Below, piece after piece: positions 7,235 to 14,935 of a DNA stretch of 24,503 nucleotides; position 1 is the stretch's first letter; every line of letters begins with the position of its first letter. The stretch lies in assembly GCA_964420605.1 (NCBI GenBank), contig CAYQUC010000049.1:1-24503 (forward strand), written 5' to 3'. The position numbers and the translations under genes were made by a program. This DNA comes from CAYQUC01 sp964420605 (GTDB lineage: Bacteria > Pseudomonadota > Gammaproteobacteria > UBA6429 > Thiohalophilaceae). The notes below the pieces were generated by a model that had not been told where the DNA came from, did no database searches, and was given only the letters and a program-made list of their open reading frames with translations.

Positions 7235-8707
7235 TCATTTTATTCTATATGGATTTGATGTTGTGGGTGGGGTATTTATGTTTTTAGTATTTTTTGTATT
7301 AAGTAATGTTGGTGTATTTGTAGGATCTACTAGCCCTTGTGAACGCAAACTTTTGTATGCTTTATTGAATAAGTAACTATCGTGCTTATTCTTGATTTTT
7401 ATTTTAACTCCGACTTTTATCGCTCCTTCATAGGCTGAAGCTTTAAATTCATCATCTCCAGTCACTGTTATTTCTTTCCAGCCTTTTAGTTTAACTAATT
7501 GTAGAGCCGCTTTTATTGCTGTAACTTTATTTTCTGTGATTCTAACTTGAATGCTATCACCACTATCAATGATGACTCCTGTTTTATTTTTTAATTGTAT
7601 AGAGCCGTTGCCAAGGCGATCGATTTTCCAATAACGTAATAAATCTGAATTATATAATCTCTGACCATACGATTCTTCGAGTAGCTTTTTCTTCTTATTT
7701 CTTTGTTGTTTTACGCTTGAATTATTAGATAATATATTTAACTCGAATTTAATTATATTTTTTATTTCAGGTTTGTTTCTAGGGTGGGTATATTTGTCTA
7801 GTGAAGCATTATTTATATTTTTCATTTCGTCAAGCTGTTCACGGACGGCATCTACGTAAGGAAGTGGGTAATTAACTTTCTTCATGAATTCTTTTTTCTT
7901 GATTGTTGGTAATCCACCTTGCTTACGGTGGATGTTTATTGATCTGAGTAGTGGTGTTACATGTCCATCGCTATCGACAATAACAGGAGTGCCACTTTTA
8001 TCTCCATCGGCCATGATGTAGCCTTTATCATTTAATGCGGCCTTAAATGATGTCGGTGAATCTGACTGTGCCCATGCGTCGGCAACATGTTCGCGAATAA
8101 TGTCTAAGTTATAACCTTGTTTAATCATTTGTGATTCGGAGTGAGTATACTTCGCTACAGTCTGATTACGTCTAGAAATTCCTTCAGCATATAACTTTGC
8201 TGCTACATTTTTTAAGCCCATTTTTTTTAAATATATAATCACAGATTTATTGTGTTTTCCTTGAGTTATTGGGTGGTTTAACATGACTTCCATAATTCTT
8301 GATACTTTTTCATTTTTTGGGTATGTCCAGCTCAAGTTAATAGCCTTTCCAGTAGCAGCGTTAACTCTTTCGTATACTCGATGCCTGTGTGTACGACCGT
8401 GTTTAAAATGTTCTATTTCTATATATGCTGTTTTTTGTAGTTTGTTTACTTCTTCATAAACCCGCCATGTTTTTTCCCAATCGGCAGATGACATCTCAAT
8501 GCATGGGCTCGGTGAAACTGAAACATGCAGAAGATGTTTCCTGCAATTTGAACCATTCGAAGTCGCTTGAAATAGCTCTAACGCCCCTAAAATGGTTTCG
8601 TCTAAAACGTCACGCGAACCTATTACAGTGACTTTTTCATTTTCACCAGATGCTAAATGACATGCCAACTCTAAATAGCCTGATCTTTGTGATGATTTAA
8701 TTATCAT
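7235..8707 (-). CDS. mobA: Mobilization relaxase (MobA/VirD2-like)
   Basis: This 490-residue relaxase is expected to nick the element's oriT and lead the strand into a recipient through another element's secretion system. The N-terminal ~150 residues show the relaxase fold pattern: MIIKSSQRSG at the start, CRKHLLHVSVSPSP (55-68), and the metal-binding block EIEHFKHGRTHRHRVYERV (97-115) with His100, His103, His107 and His109. The obvious Tyr candidate is Tyr11. Near the C-terminus ALQLVKLKGWKEITVTGDDEF and the following AYEGAIKVGVKI resemble the LPD7 domain found in large mobilization proteins. ATG overlaps the mobC stop (ATGA), so the two are coupled. The class (MOBP or related) is uncertain by eye. 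No coupling protein or mating-pair genes are present. Confidence 0.85.
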   Translation of the reverse strand: MIIKSSQRSGYLELACHLASGENEKVTVIGSRDVLDETILGALELFQATSNGSNCRKHLLHVSVSPSPCIEMSSADWEKTWRVYEEVNKLQKTAYIEIEHFKHGRTHRHRVYERVNAATGKAINLSWTYPKNEKVSRIMEVMLNHPITQGKHNKSVIIYLKKMGLKNVAAKLYAEGISRRNQTVAKYTHSESQMIKQGYNLDIIREHVADAWAQSDSPTSFKAALNDKGYIMADGDKSGTPVIVDSDGHVTPLLRSINIHRKQGGLPTIKKKEFMKKVNYPLPYVDAVREQLDEMKNINNASLDKYTHPRNKPEIKNIIKFELNILSNNSSVKQQRNKKKKLLEESYGQRLYNSDLLRYWKIDRLGNGSIQLKNKTGVIIDSGDSIQVRITENKVTAIKAALQLVKLKGWKEITVTGDDEFKASAYEGAIKVGVKIKIKNKHDSYLFNKAYKSLRSQGLVDPTNTPTLLNTKNTKNINTPPTTSNPYRIK

Positions 8708-9072
8708 CTCGTTTTAACCCCAAGAGCTTGTACTAATGAATTCTTGATTTCAATTAAAGTATATTTTATGGCTTTTAACCTAACTTTTTCAATTTGGTAA
8801 TTATCCGTAGAATTCATTCTTTTTGCGATTTGATTAATGTTACTGCCCACTTTGTTTGTCGCGCCTAGTAACTTTCGCAAGGCTTCTAAATCGGCTGGTA
8901 TTCGAGCTTGTCGCGTCGGCATGCTGTATGCCGCGTCTCCGCAAACTCGATATTTTATTAAACCGCTAAGAGACAACATTGATTTTTCAGCATCAAATTC
9001 GAGCATTTTTTTTACTTCGGGTGTAACTCGAAAGGTGACTACTACTGTCTGTTGTCGGTTTCTATCTTTCAT
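8704..9072 (-). CDS. mobC: MobC-like mobilization accessory protein
   Basis: This 122-residue protein begins MKDRNRQQTVVVTFRVTPEV, a ribbon-helix-helix-like N-terminus (strand TVVVTFRV, then helices) that would bind oriT DNA. The C-terminal LLGATNKVGSNINQIAKRMN (about residues 71-90) is the signature of the MobC family, which helps melt oriT and recruit the relaxase. I chose the ATG at 9072 because GAGAGAGA sits just upstream; a longer frame reaches back to 9126 but would run through the inverted repeats proposed as oriT. It is followed directly by the relaxase gene with an ATGA overlap. It may also repress its own promoter, as other MobC-type proteins do. Confidence 0.83.
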   Translation of the reverse strand: MKDRNRQQTVVVTFRVTPEVKKMLEFDAEKSMLSLSGLIKYRVCGDAAYSMPTRQARIPADLEALRKLLGATNKVGSNINQIAKRMNSTDNYQIEKVRLKAIKYTLIEIKNSLVQALGVKTR

Positions 9073-9104
9073 GATCTCTCTCTTGATCTTGATTTGGGAT
9101 TCAA

Positions 9105-9195
9105 CAAGGGCGCAGCCCTTTTGCAAGCTGTGCGGTAATACTTTGTATTACCGCACATGGCTTGCTTATGTTTTATCTTTTCGATAAAACATAAG
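9105..9195 (-). other. Candidate origin of transfer (oriT)
   Basis: This is a dense set of inverted repeats just upstream of mobC: TGTGCGGTAATAC (9129-9141) against its complement at 9145-9157 with a 3-base loop, extended by GCAAGC/GCTTGC (9123-9128, 9160-9165); CTTATGTTTTATC (9165-9177) against 9183-9195; and AAGGGC/GCCCTT (9106-9120). On the minus strand the large repeat is followed after about 12 bases by TGCGCCCTT, which resembles the nick region I recall for IncQ/RSF1010-type oriTs. A perfect 13-bp arm next to such a motif and a mob operon is good circumstantial evidence; the nick position is inferred. Confidence 0.55.
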
Positions 9196-9430
9196 ATACA
9201 GGAGATTGATGTTGTTACAAGCCAGATAATCTGGGTATAAAAAGGGTGTATAAAAATATAAAATATTTAATAAACGGTATGTTTACATATTGGATGTTTC
9301 TCTGTTTAATTTTTAATTTGTATTAAATATTACAAAGCTATATGTATGGCTCATTGTTGATCAGCTTTAAAAATAAATTTATTTGTGAAATTATTAATCA
9401 ATTTGAATATATGCTACGAAAATCTGCATA

Positions 9431-9675
9431 TTTGAAATCTTACCGGTATCGGTAAGGTTTATGTTATTCCCTCATGTGTATCATTTTTAAATAACCTTAT
9501 TTTGAATAATCTTACCGGTATCGGTAAGATTTATGTTATTCCCTCAGCAGTATCATTTTTAAATAACTTTATTTTGGATATATTACCGGTACCGGTAATA
9601 TTTTTGTTATTTCCTCATGTTTATCATTTTTAGATAACCTTATTTTGAAAATCTTACCGGTAACGGTAAGATTTA
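9431..9675. repeat. Four palindromes at 71-72 bp spacing (TTACCGGTANCGGTAA)
   Basis: Palindrome copies centre near 9447, 9519, 9590 and 9661. Copies 2 and 4 have arms AATCTTACCG and CGGTAAGATT around a 4-base centre (GTAT, GTAA). Copy 3 is a perfect 22-bp palindrome centred on TTACCGGTACCGGTAA whose flanks changed on both sides together (CTT...AAG to ATT...AAT). Copy 1 ends GG instead of GA on one side. Between palindromes a further block is shared: TTATTYCCTCA, TATCATTTTTA and ATAACYTTATTTTG. Conserved spacing and paired changes point to a dimeric DNA-binding protein at phased sites; a centromere-like site or a multi-operator are both possible. Confidence 0.85.
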
Positions 9676-9684
9676 AGTTCTGCT

Positions 9685-9715
9685 CAGCTTGTTTTTAGGG
9701 GGAGATATATAAAAT
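9685..9715 (+). repeat. Direct repeat copy 1 (CAGCTTG...GAGAYATATAAAAT)
   Basis: This 31-bp stretch matches 10264-10294 at 25 of 31 positions by my count, with CAGCTTG at the left and GAGA-ATATAAAAT at the right identical. The two copies flank the XRE gene. The AT-rich right end resembles a -10 region, but no well-spaced -35 box accompanies it, so it could be either a shared promoter element or a protein-binding site. Confidence 0.5.
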
Positions 9716-9870
9716 GACAGCTAAATGAAATTTCAATCGATTATTATTACAATAATGAATGTAAATTAATTATTGATGTATTTTTAATCACTGAAAAGAT
9801 GGGTAGTAATGAAGTTGGAAAAGAGAAAAAAGGTCTTTTAAAATTATAGATATTATAAATTGGTTAAAAA

Positions 9871-10086
9871 CTAATCACTAAATTCAAATAAATCTTTAAC
9901 TTCAATATTTAGTATCTCAGCAAACTGATCCAGAACATCAAATTTTGTACCGTTTATCCCTCTTTCGATATTACTAATTGTATCAATTGATAAACCAGTC
10001 AGATTCGCCAATTCTTCTTGCGTAATACCAGCTTGCTTTCTAAGCAGTTGCAAACGTTCACCGAATTTTTCCTTAAGTTGAGACAT
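9871..10086 (-). CDS. Small XRE-family (Cro/C1-type) transcription regulator
   Basis: This 71-residue single-domain repressor has a helix-turn-helix at about residues 7-62: RLQLLRKQAGITQEELANLT then GLSIDTISNIERG, the classic HTH_3 pattern with recognition helix near SIDTISNIE. The C-terminus ILNIEVKDLFEFS is also typical. There is no extra sensor or peptidase domain, so it would act as a simple dimeric repressor. The gene sits between the palindrome array and the divergent plus-strand gene block starting at 10417. It is a reasonable candidate to control that block, itself or the mob region, but its operator is not identifiable by eye. Confidence 0.87.
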   Translation of the reverse strand: MSQLKEKFGERLQLLRKQAGITQEELANLTGLSIDTISNIERGINGTKFDVLDQFAEILNIEVKDLFEFSD

Positions 10087-10416
10087 GCCTAAAGAATATT
10101 GCAGTAAGATATTATTCGTAACGGAGTTGAACTACGGATTATAAATAGGTAGAATGGGCTTGATTAGAATTGGGTTTATATCGGGTGTTATTTATAAGAT
10201 TTTGAAAATAAGTTTGTTTTCGTTAAATGGAATACATTATAGCGTCGTGTTTTGTTGTTTGTTCAGCTTGTATTCAGATTGAGACATATAAAATAAGAAG
10301 CAAGTGAACTGCTCAACACCGATATTGTTCATAACAATTATTAAAATATTTACTATAAATTTAAAAACAATCACCAACTACGGTGTTTTGTATAAAAATA
10401 ATTATAAGGAGATGTA
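10087..10416. other. Divergent promoter region between the XRE gene and the 10.4-kb gene block
   Basis: This is 330 bp of AT-rich sequence upstream of both the XRE gene (minus) and the first gene of the plus block. It contains the second direct-repeat copy at 10264-10294 and a CGTAAC...CTACGG near-inverted pair around 10120-10136 that might be an operator. I see no confident -35/-10 pair. Confidence 0.45.
10264..10294 (+). repeat. Direct repeat copy 2 (CAGCTTG...GAGAYATATAAAAT)
   Basis: This is the partner of 9685-9715 on the other side of the XRE gene, 579 bp away. It lies about 120 bp upstream of the first plus-strand gene, where a promoter or activator site for that block would be expected. 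Confidence 0.5.
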
Positions 10417-10803
10417 ATGGAATTCATTGTAGGTATAGCTGTAATACTAGCAATTATTGTGTTCTTTTCAATGATGTCTAAAAGTAAAGCGAATCGTCTT
10501 TATAATGATGCGCTCATTAAATTTAGCTTTAAACATGATTATATCTCAACGAATCGAGATATATCCATCGAGTCACAGAGTAAAAGAATTATGATTAATA
10601 CTCCTGCTGGATATAAAGTTTATGAATCTCAAGATGTATCAAGTTGGTCAATTGGTCATGCTTATCGTGATGAGCACCCAAAATATTACCTAGAATTTAT
10701 CGTGAAAGACTTAGACTGCCCAAATATTAAAGTATGGTTTGGAGGATTTAGTCAAGAGCGCGATACATGGAATGCAAGGGTTACAGCTCTTTATAACGGT
10801 TAA
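10417..10803 (+). CDS. Single-pass membrane protein, unknown
   Basis: This 128-residue protein has an N-terminal transmembrane helix at residues 2-20 (EFIVGIAVILAIIVFFSMM), followed by a basic stretch (SKSKANR) that would keep the rest in the cytoplasm. The soluble part ends in alternating strands (YLEFIVKDLDCPNIKVWFGG) and a short final helix. AAGGAG seven bases before ATG is a strong ribosome site. It is the first gene of the plus-strand block running to 16.7 kb. I recognise no named family; a small beta-rich (PH-like) fold is a guess from strand pattern only. Confidence 0.68.
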   Translation: MEFIVGIAVILAIIVFFSMMSKSKANRLYNDALIKFSFKHDYISTNRDISIESQSKRIMINTPAGYKVYESQDVSSWSIGHAYRDEHPKYYLEFIVKDLDCPNIKVWFGGFSQERDTWNARVTALYNG

Positions 10804-10897
10804 CTCATAGTTGTCTGAACTATCATTATGATATTGGTTAGTTTTTGGGTTTGCATAACTATAAACAATAAAAAAATATATAAATAGGAGATACATT

Positions 10898-11257
10898 ATG
10901 GTGAAGACAATGGAATACATTGTTCAAGATGCTATAAGGTTATATGGAAACAGTCATGACGGTACGATTGACTCTATAACTTCAACCGCTAGATTTACAG
11001 ATGATCTTATATGGTTCCCAGTAACAGCAGGGATTTCATTATTGTTTTTAATGCTAGCGGTTATTCCTAGCCCTAAAAACTTTCAAATTTCACTCCAAGG
11101 TAGGTTAGGAGGAGTGTTTCTTGTCTTTATCATAAACACGATTGGTGGCGGGTTTCTAACAGGGCCACTTGGGATGTATGCATATGTTAACTGGAATACC
11201 ATGTGGCATATTTTTGATACCTTCAACAAATATACGAGTTTTCGTTTGTTTTGGTAA
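10898..11257 (+). CDS. Small membrane protein, paralog A
   Basis: This 119-residue membrane protein has a conserved soluble N-terminus (VQDAIRLYGNSHDGTIDS, about residues 9-26) followed by two hydrophobic segments near 38-55 and 72-93. It is paralogous to the protein at 13604-13954: the N-terminal block is nearly identical, and RLGG, LTG, GMY and YVNWNTMWHI recur near the C-terminus. AGGAG eight bases upstream supports the start. The pair brackets a lipoprotein and a large membrane protein, which suggests parts of one envelope complex. No family recognised; the strict conservation of the short N-terminus suggests a binding site for a shared partner. Confidence 0.7.
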   Translation: MVKTMEYIVQDAIRLYGNSHDGTIDSITSTARFTDDLIWFPVTAGISLLFLMLAVIPSPKNFQISLQGRLGGVFLVFIINTIGGGFLTGPLGMYAYVNWNTMWHIFDTFNKYTSFRLFW

Positions 11258-11336
11258 ATATTTAGCTTGTTAATAAATTCAAACAAATAATAAAAATAGA
11301 TTTTCATCTCCTAGATTAAGTTGTTCAGGAAGCTGT

Positions 11337-11588
11337 ATGCAAAATTGTATAATACGTTTAAGAATAAAATATATTTTTTTTGTCGGAATATCGATATTTT
11401 TTATTTCTAGCTGTGCAAGTGTTCCAATTAATCCTCTTCCTAAAGATGCTAGAACAGATGGTTTAGTGAAGAAAATAACTGTCAGAAAATTAATCTGTCA
11501 TTCTTGTGACGGTGGCGCACCAAAAATTAAAAAAGTTACAACATCTAAGCGTAAAAAATACCAACCTATAGTATTAGAAGTAAAATAA
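11337..11588 (+). CDS. Small lipoprotein
   Basis: This 83-residue protein has an N-terminal lipoprotein signal: basic residues (RLRIK), a hydrophobic core (YIFFVGISIFF) and the lipobox ISSC, so Cys26 would be lipidated. The mature part is ~58 residues and strongly basic, with a CHSC pair (KLICHSCDGG) and a Lys-rich tail. AGGA six bases before ATG supports the start. The next gene begins two bases after the stop, so they are coupled. It probably sits on the periplasmic side of the inner or outer membrane, perhaps as a small partner of the 651-residue protein. Family unknown. Confidence 0.65.
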   Translation: MQNCIIRLRIKYIFFVGISIFFISSCASVPINPLPKDARTDGLVKKITVRKLICHSCDGGAPKIKKVTTSKRKKYQPIVLEVK

Positions 11589-11589
11589 A

Positions 11590-13545
11590 TTGCCATCTAA
11601 ATCATTAAAATATTGGGTTCTTACCTTATTTGTCTTAAACATAATTTACTTAGTAGTTGAGTTTGCATTTAATGCTCATTTGGTAGATACCGCTAGCAAT
11701 ATTGGTCTTACTCAAGACCAGGTTAATTCTGTTGAACATATAGGACGAATTGTATCCGGTATTGGTTTTGCATTATTAATGAGTGGACTAATACCTTTAA
11801 AAATGCGTGAATCACATGGTAACGTGTTTGCACTATGGTTATGTTTTATTGTTTGTGTTCCAGTAATGTATTTTGGGCAGCGCGCAGTAATTGATTATGT
11901 TGTAGAGAATAAATTTACTGCTGAAGATCGGCAATTAGCGCAATACTCAATATTACTGAAATCGGGAATAGCGAAAAACACAATAAAATTTAAGGGTATC
12001 GATTTTGACCCCAAGTTAAATGATTCACCAGAACAAAAAACATTTTTATCCTTGATCGGTGCTGTTGTATTTCAGTCAAACAGCCTTATTTCAAACATTA
12101 AGAAACAACAAAATACCATTGCTCAGAGATATGTTCATAATGTTGTTGTTGATAAAGAAGGTGAATATTGGGATGAATATTCGAAAGCACGTCTTGATTT
12201 TAATAATCGTTGGGAATCGTATAAAAAACACTCTCGCGAGTATGTTAAGGAACATAATAAAATTGATAAACGTATTGATGGGTTATGGCGTGATGTGGAA
12301 AGTAATATTAAAAGTAAATGGGGTGAGTATAAAGAAGGGGTTGAATCCTATAAGAATAGGTCTTATCAAAAATCAGATCAGGTTAGACATAACTTAGATA
12401 AATATTTTAAAGGTCGATCAAAATGTAGAAATAAATCATGCCAGAATAGATATGATAAAAAATATGAGTCACAAATTAAAAATAGCTTTGGGAAACACAT
12501 TGAGCCAAAATTTTGGCTTACAAAAAAGAGCTTAAGCTGGTCTGAACGTAACTGTAAGAAAACAAAAAGTGGAAGAAACTGCAAAACTAGTATTGTGGAA
12601 TTAATAAATGTTTTCGGTTGGTTTGAAGACAAGGATAAGAAAATTTGGGATAAATCAAGAGTTGCTGTTGGAGAAAGGCTCATTGTATTAAATGAAGATA
12701 AATTCAAATCTAATTCTGGCGGTTATCCCTATAACATTAAAAGCTTACCCAGTTTTAAATATTACAGTGTGACTGTCAATAAATTACGTAAAAACCTTAA
12801 GCAAAAAGGCATTAAGCTAGGAGAGAACTGGAAAGTAAAAAAAGATGCTGCTTTTATTAGGGCTGCGGAAAGAAAAATACGAAAAGATATTGATTCTCAA
12901 TGGTATAAAACATCCATCAAACTTTTCGGTATGAAAATAACACCTAATTTAAAGTATGAATCTTTTATTCGAACGAAGCTAGTAGAAAATAAATTGCGAA
13001 AATCACTTGGAGAGAATTACATAAGAAATATGCGGCCAGATTATAACCAAGAAGATTTTTTCCAAAAAATACTAAAACCATTGATTAAACGTAATGCACG
13101 AAAAATATTAAAAGAACTGCATGCTGAAACAAAAGAATTTGAAAATGGGAGGAAATATGCAGAAAAAGGCAAACAATACCTTCGTTCTCTTATTGTGCCG
13201 CCAATTAGTTTAGGTTTGTCACTGTTTTTTGCACTTATTGCATTAATTAAACTACCTCTTGCTGCCATAAAACTTGTGCATTTATTTAAAAATATAACGT
13301 CTAGCATTACATCAAACAGCAAATTACAGGCATCTATACTCTTGGTTACAAGTCTAATAATCATTTTCCTTCCTTTTGCAGTTATAGATAATAAATTTAG
13401 CTCAGACAAATCGGGGTTCCGGATACTTTTAAATGATGCCACAAGTAATAATTTCCTCATTGGCAATTATATTGAATGGATAATTAGGACTCAGCCTATT
13501 GTTTATCCTATAGGGCGCAGTCTGCCGGTTTTTTCTAAACTATAG
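11590..13545 (+). CDS. Large membrane protein with a long charged middle domain
   Basis: This is a 651-residue protein of unknown family. Hydrophobic segments lie near residues 8-27, 53-70 and 79-97 at the N-terminus and near 537-562 and 580-600 at the C-terminus. Between them is ~430 residues of soluble, Lys/Arg/Trp/Tyr-rich, mostly helical sequence (for example YWDEYSKARLDFNNRWESYK). The middle contains two Cys pairs (C279/C284 and C322/C331) in basic surroundings. The start is a TTG two bases after the lipoprotein stop, so translation is likely coupled; no in-frame ATG lies before the first membrane helix. The layout fits a structural or assembly protein in the envelope rather than a transporter, but no known motif is visible. 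Confidence 0.7.
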   Translation: MPSKSLKYWVLTLFVLNIIYLVVEFAFNAHLVDTASNIGLTQDQVNSVEHIGRIVSGIGFALLMSGLIPLKMRESHGNVFALWLCFIVCVPVMYFGQRAVIDYVVENKFTAEDRQLAQYSILLKSGIAKNTIKFKGIDFDPKLNDSPEQKTFLSLIGAVVFQSNSLISNIKKQQNTIAQRYVHNVVVDKEGEYWDEYSKARLDFNNRWESYKKHSREYVKEHNKIDKRIDGLWRDVESNIKSKWGEYKEGVESYKNRSYQKSDQVRHNLDKYFKGRSKCRNKSCQNRYDKKYESQIKNSFGKHIEPKFWLTKKSLSWSERNCKKTKSGRNCKTSIVELINVFGWFEDKDKKIWDKSRVAVGERLIVLNEDKFKSNSGGYPYNIKSLPSFKYYSVTVNKLRKNLKQKGIKLGENWKVKKDAAFIRAAERKIRKDIDSQWYKTSIKLFGMKITPNLKYESFIRTKLVENKLRKSLGENYIRNMRPDYNQEDFFQKILKPLIKRNARKILKELHAETKEFENGRKYAEKGKQYLRSLIVPPISLGLSLFFALIALIKLPLAAIKLVHLFKNITSSITSNSKLQASILLVTSLIIIFLPFAVIDNKFSSDKSGFRILLNDATSNNFLIGNYIEWIIRTQPIVYPIGRSLPVFSKL

Positions 13546-13603
13546 AAAATATAAAAACAAATTAAATTTAAAACTATGTAACTATAAAACAGAAGGGTAT
13601 TAG

Positions 13604-13954
13604 ATGAATAAAAACAAAGAGAACGATGTTCAGGAAGCTATTAGGCTTTACGGTAATAGTCATGACGGTACAATTGACTCAATAACTTCATCGGTAGGAT
13701 TCTCGGGCGACATACTATGGCTGTTAGTAGCGGCGGCTATTACAGTAATTTTTGCGATACTTATTATAGCGCCAAGCACTAAAAATCTTCATATAACATA
13801 TCAATCAAGACTTGGAGCCTTAGCCATTATATTTATAACAAATACGATAGCACAAGTTGTATTAACCGGCGCTTTCGGTATGTATTTATATGTGAACTGG
13901 GAAACGGTATGGCACATTCTTAACACGATAAATTACTATATAAGTTTTCGATGA
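13604..13954 (+). CDS. Small membrane protein, paralog B
   Basis: This 116-residue paralog of the protein at 10898-11257 has the same N-terminal block (VQEAIRLYGNSHDGTIDS), two hydrophobic segments near 38-55 and 69-90, and the ending GMYLYVNWETVWHI. The shared block differs at many third codon positions between the two genes while the residues stay the same, so selection has kept the protein motif. AGAAGGG seven bases upstream of ATG is a good ribosome site. Its position after the large membrane protein makes the four genes look like one unit: paralog A, lipoprotein, large protein, paralog B. Confidence 0.7.
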   Translation: MNKNKENDVQEAIRLYGNSHDGTIDSITSSVGFSGDILWLLVAAAITVIFAILIIAPSTKNLHITYQSRLGALAIIFITNTIAQVVLTGAFGMYLYVNWETVWHILNTINYYISFR

Positions 13955-14104
13955 TTTCTATAGAAGTTATGGGTGTAATAAAAAACAAGTATTAGTCGAT
14001 AAATATACAAAAAAGTAAGAATGCTAGAAATATTCAGCTTAGGTTACGTTTCGTTACATTATGATATAAGAAAAAAATAATAATTAAATATAAAGGGGTT
14101 AAAC

Positions 14105-14845
14105 ATGGATACGACCAGAATATTATTTAAACATAAGGGGAAAACTATAGGGTTTGATAAAATGTCAGGCGTAATAGTAGATATCAGAGAAAATGCAAGA
14201 GTCGATGTTATTAATAAAAATCGTGGCTTAGGCGTAAAAGATACCCATTTCAATAATGTTGCCACTCAGAGTTATTTGGTTAAGCTAGACGAAGAATATC
14301 GTTCAAAAGATAATCCAGATGAAGAAATTCCTTTTGAATTAATTAATCAAAATGCAGATTTTAGGGAAGGTCACCGTGTATCACTTATCTCTATGTTTAG
14401 TTACGATGAGAAATTACCCGATGATGGACAAATTTACACTGATGCTATTGATGCTGGTGCAGTCAATCATAATACGTCAAGTAAATATAATATAACGAAT
14501 AGCCAGTATACTAATAATGCGTTTCTATTCGAAGGAATTTCTAACGTAAAAGTATTAATAAACTTATTAATCATCGTTGCTTTTGTTGTTATGGGGATCG
14601 CTTATGCCTATTACACCTGTGATGGATGTAATACCGTATATACAAGCAGTATGTATAATGTACCAACATTAGCAAATTCTTTGGGTAAATCAATATACCC
14701 ATGGGCAGGGTTCGGTGTTGGTTTATTGTTTTCGTTTTTTCAAGCAATTAATAGAAGCATTAGGGTCAACCAGACGCTTACAGCCATTAGTGTCATAAAA
14801 AACCAAGTGTTTGAAAAAATACTGAGTAATGCAAAAAGTAAATAA
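14105..14845 (+). CDS. Two-helix membrane protein, unknown
   Basis: This 246-residue protein has a cytoplasmic-looking N-terminal domain (1-145; beta-rich at first, MDTTRILFKHKGKTIGF), a helix at about 150-170, a ~25-residue loop with the pair CDGC (172-175), and a second helix at about 198-214 ending in a basic stretch (INRSIRVNQ). AAAGGGG before ATG is a strong ribosome site. It lies between paralog B and the AAA+ ATPase gene. Likely topology is both termini inside with a short cysteine-containing outer loop. I recognise no family. It could be the membrane anchor through which the ATPase acts, by position only. Confidence 0.65.
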   Translation: MDTTRILFKHKGKTIGFDKMSGVIVDIRENARVDVINKNRGLGVKDTHFNNVATQSYLVKLDEEYRSKDNPDEEIPFELINQNADFREGHRVSLISMFSYDEKLPDDGQIYTDAIDAGAVNHNTSSKYNITNSQYTNNAFLFEGISNVKVLINLLIIVAFVVMGIAYAYYTCDGCNTVYTSSMYNVPTLANSLGKSIYPWAGFGVGLLFSFFQAINRSIRVNQTLTAISVIKNQVFEKILSNAKSK

Positions 14846-14935
14846 TATCAATAATGCTTGTGCCTCAGGATATAAAAGTGACGGTTGTGGTTGAAAATAA
14901 CCGTAGTAAATTAGATATAATTATTGAGTCGATAT

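Larger units (their letters stand above)
9196..9870. other. Non-coding control region between mobC and the XRE gene
   Basis: This is 675 bp of AT-rich sequence without a credible gene. It holds four palindromes at 71-72 bp spacing (9431-9675) and one copy of a direct repeat shared with the far side of the XRE gene (9685-9715). Bases 9196-9430 and 9716-9870 show nothing that I recognise. It probably combines mob promoter control with a multi-site protein-binding locus. Confidence 0.6.

Noticed and set aside
8837..9187. 116-codon plus-strand frame over mobC
   Set aside because: It is antisense to a recognisable MobC protein and runs through the oriT-like repeats.
9431..9675. CRISPR array reading of the regularly spaced palindromes
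   Set aside because: There are only four copies, the intervening sequence is itself conserved rather than unique, and there are no cas genes.
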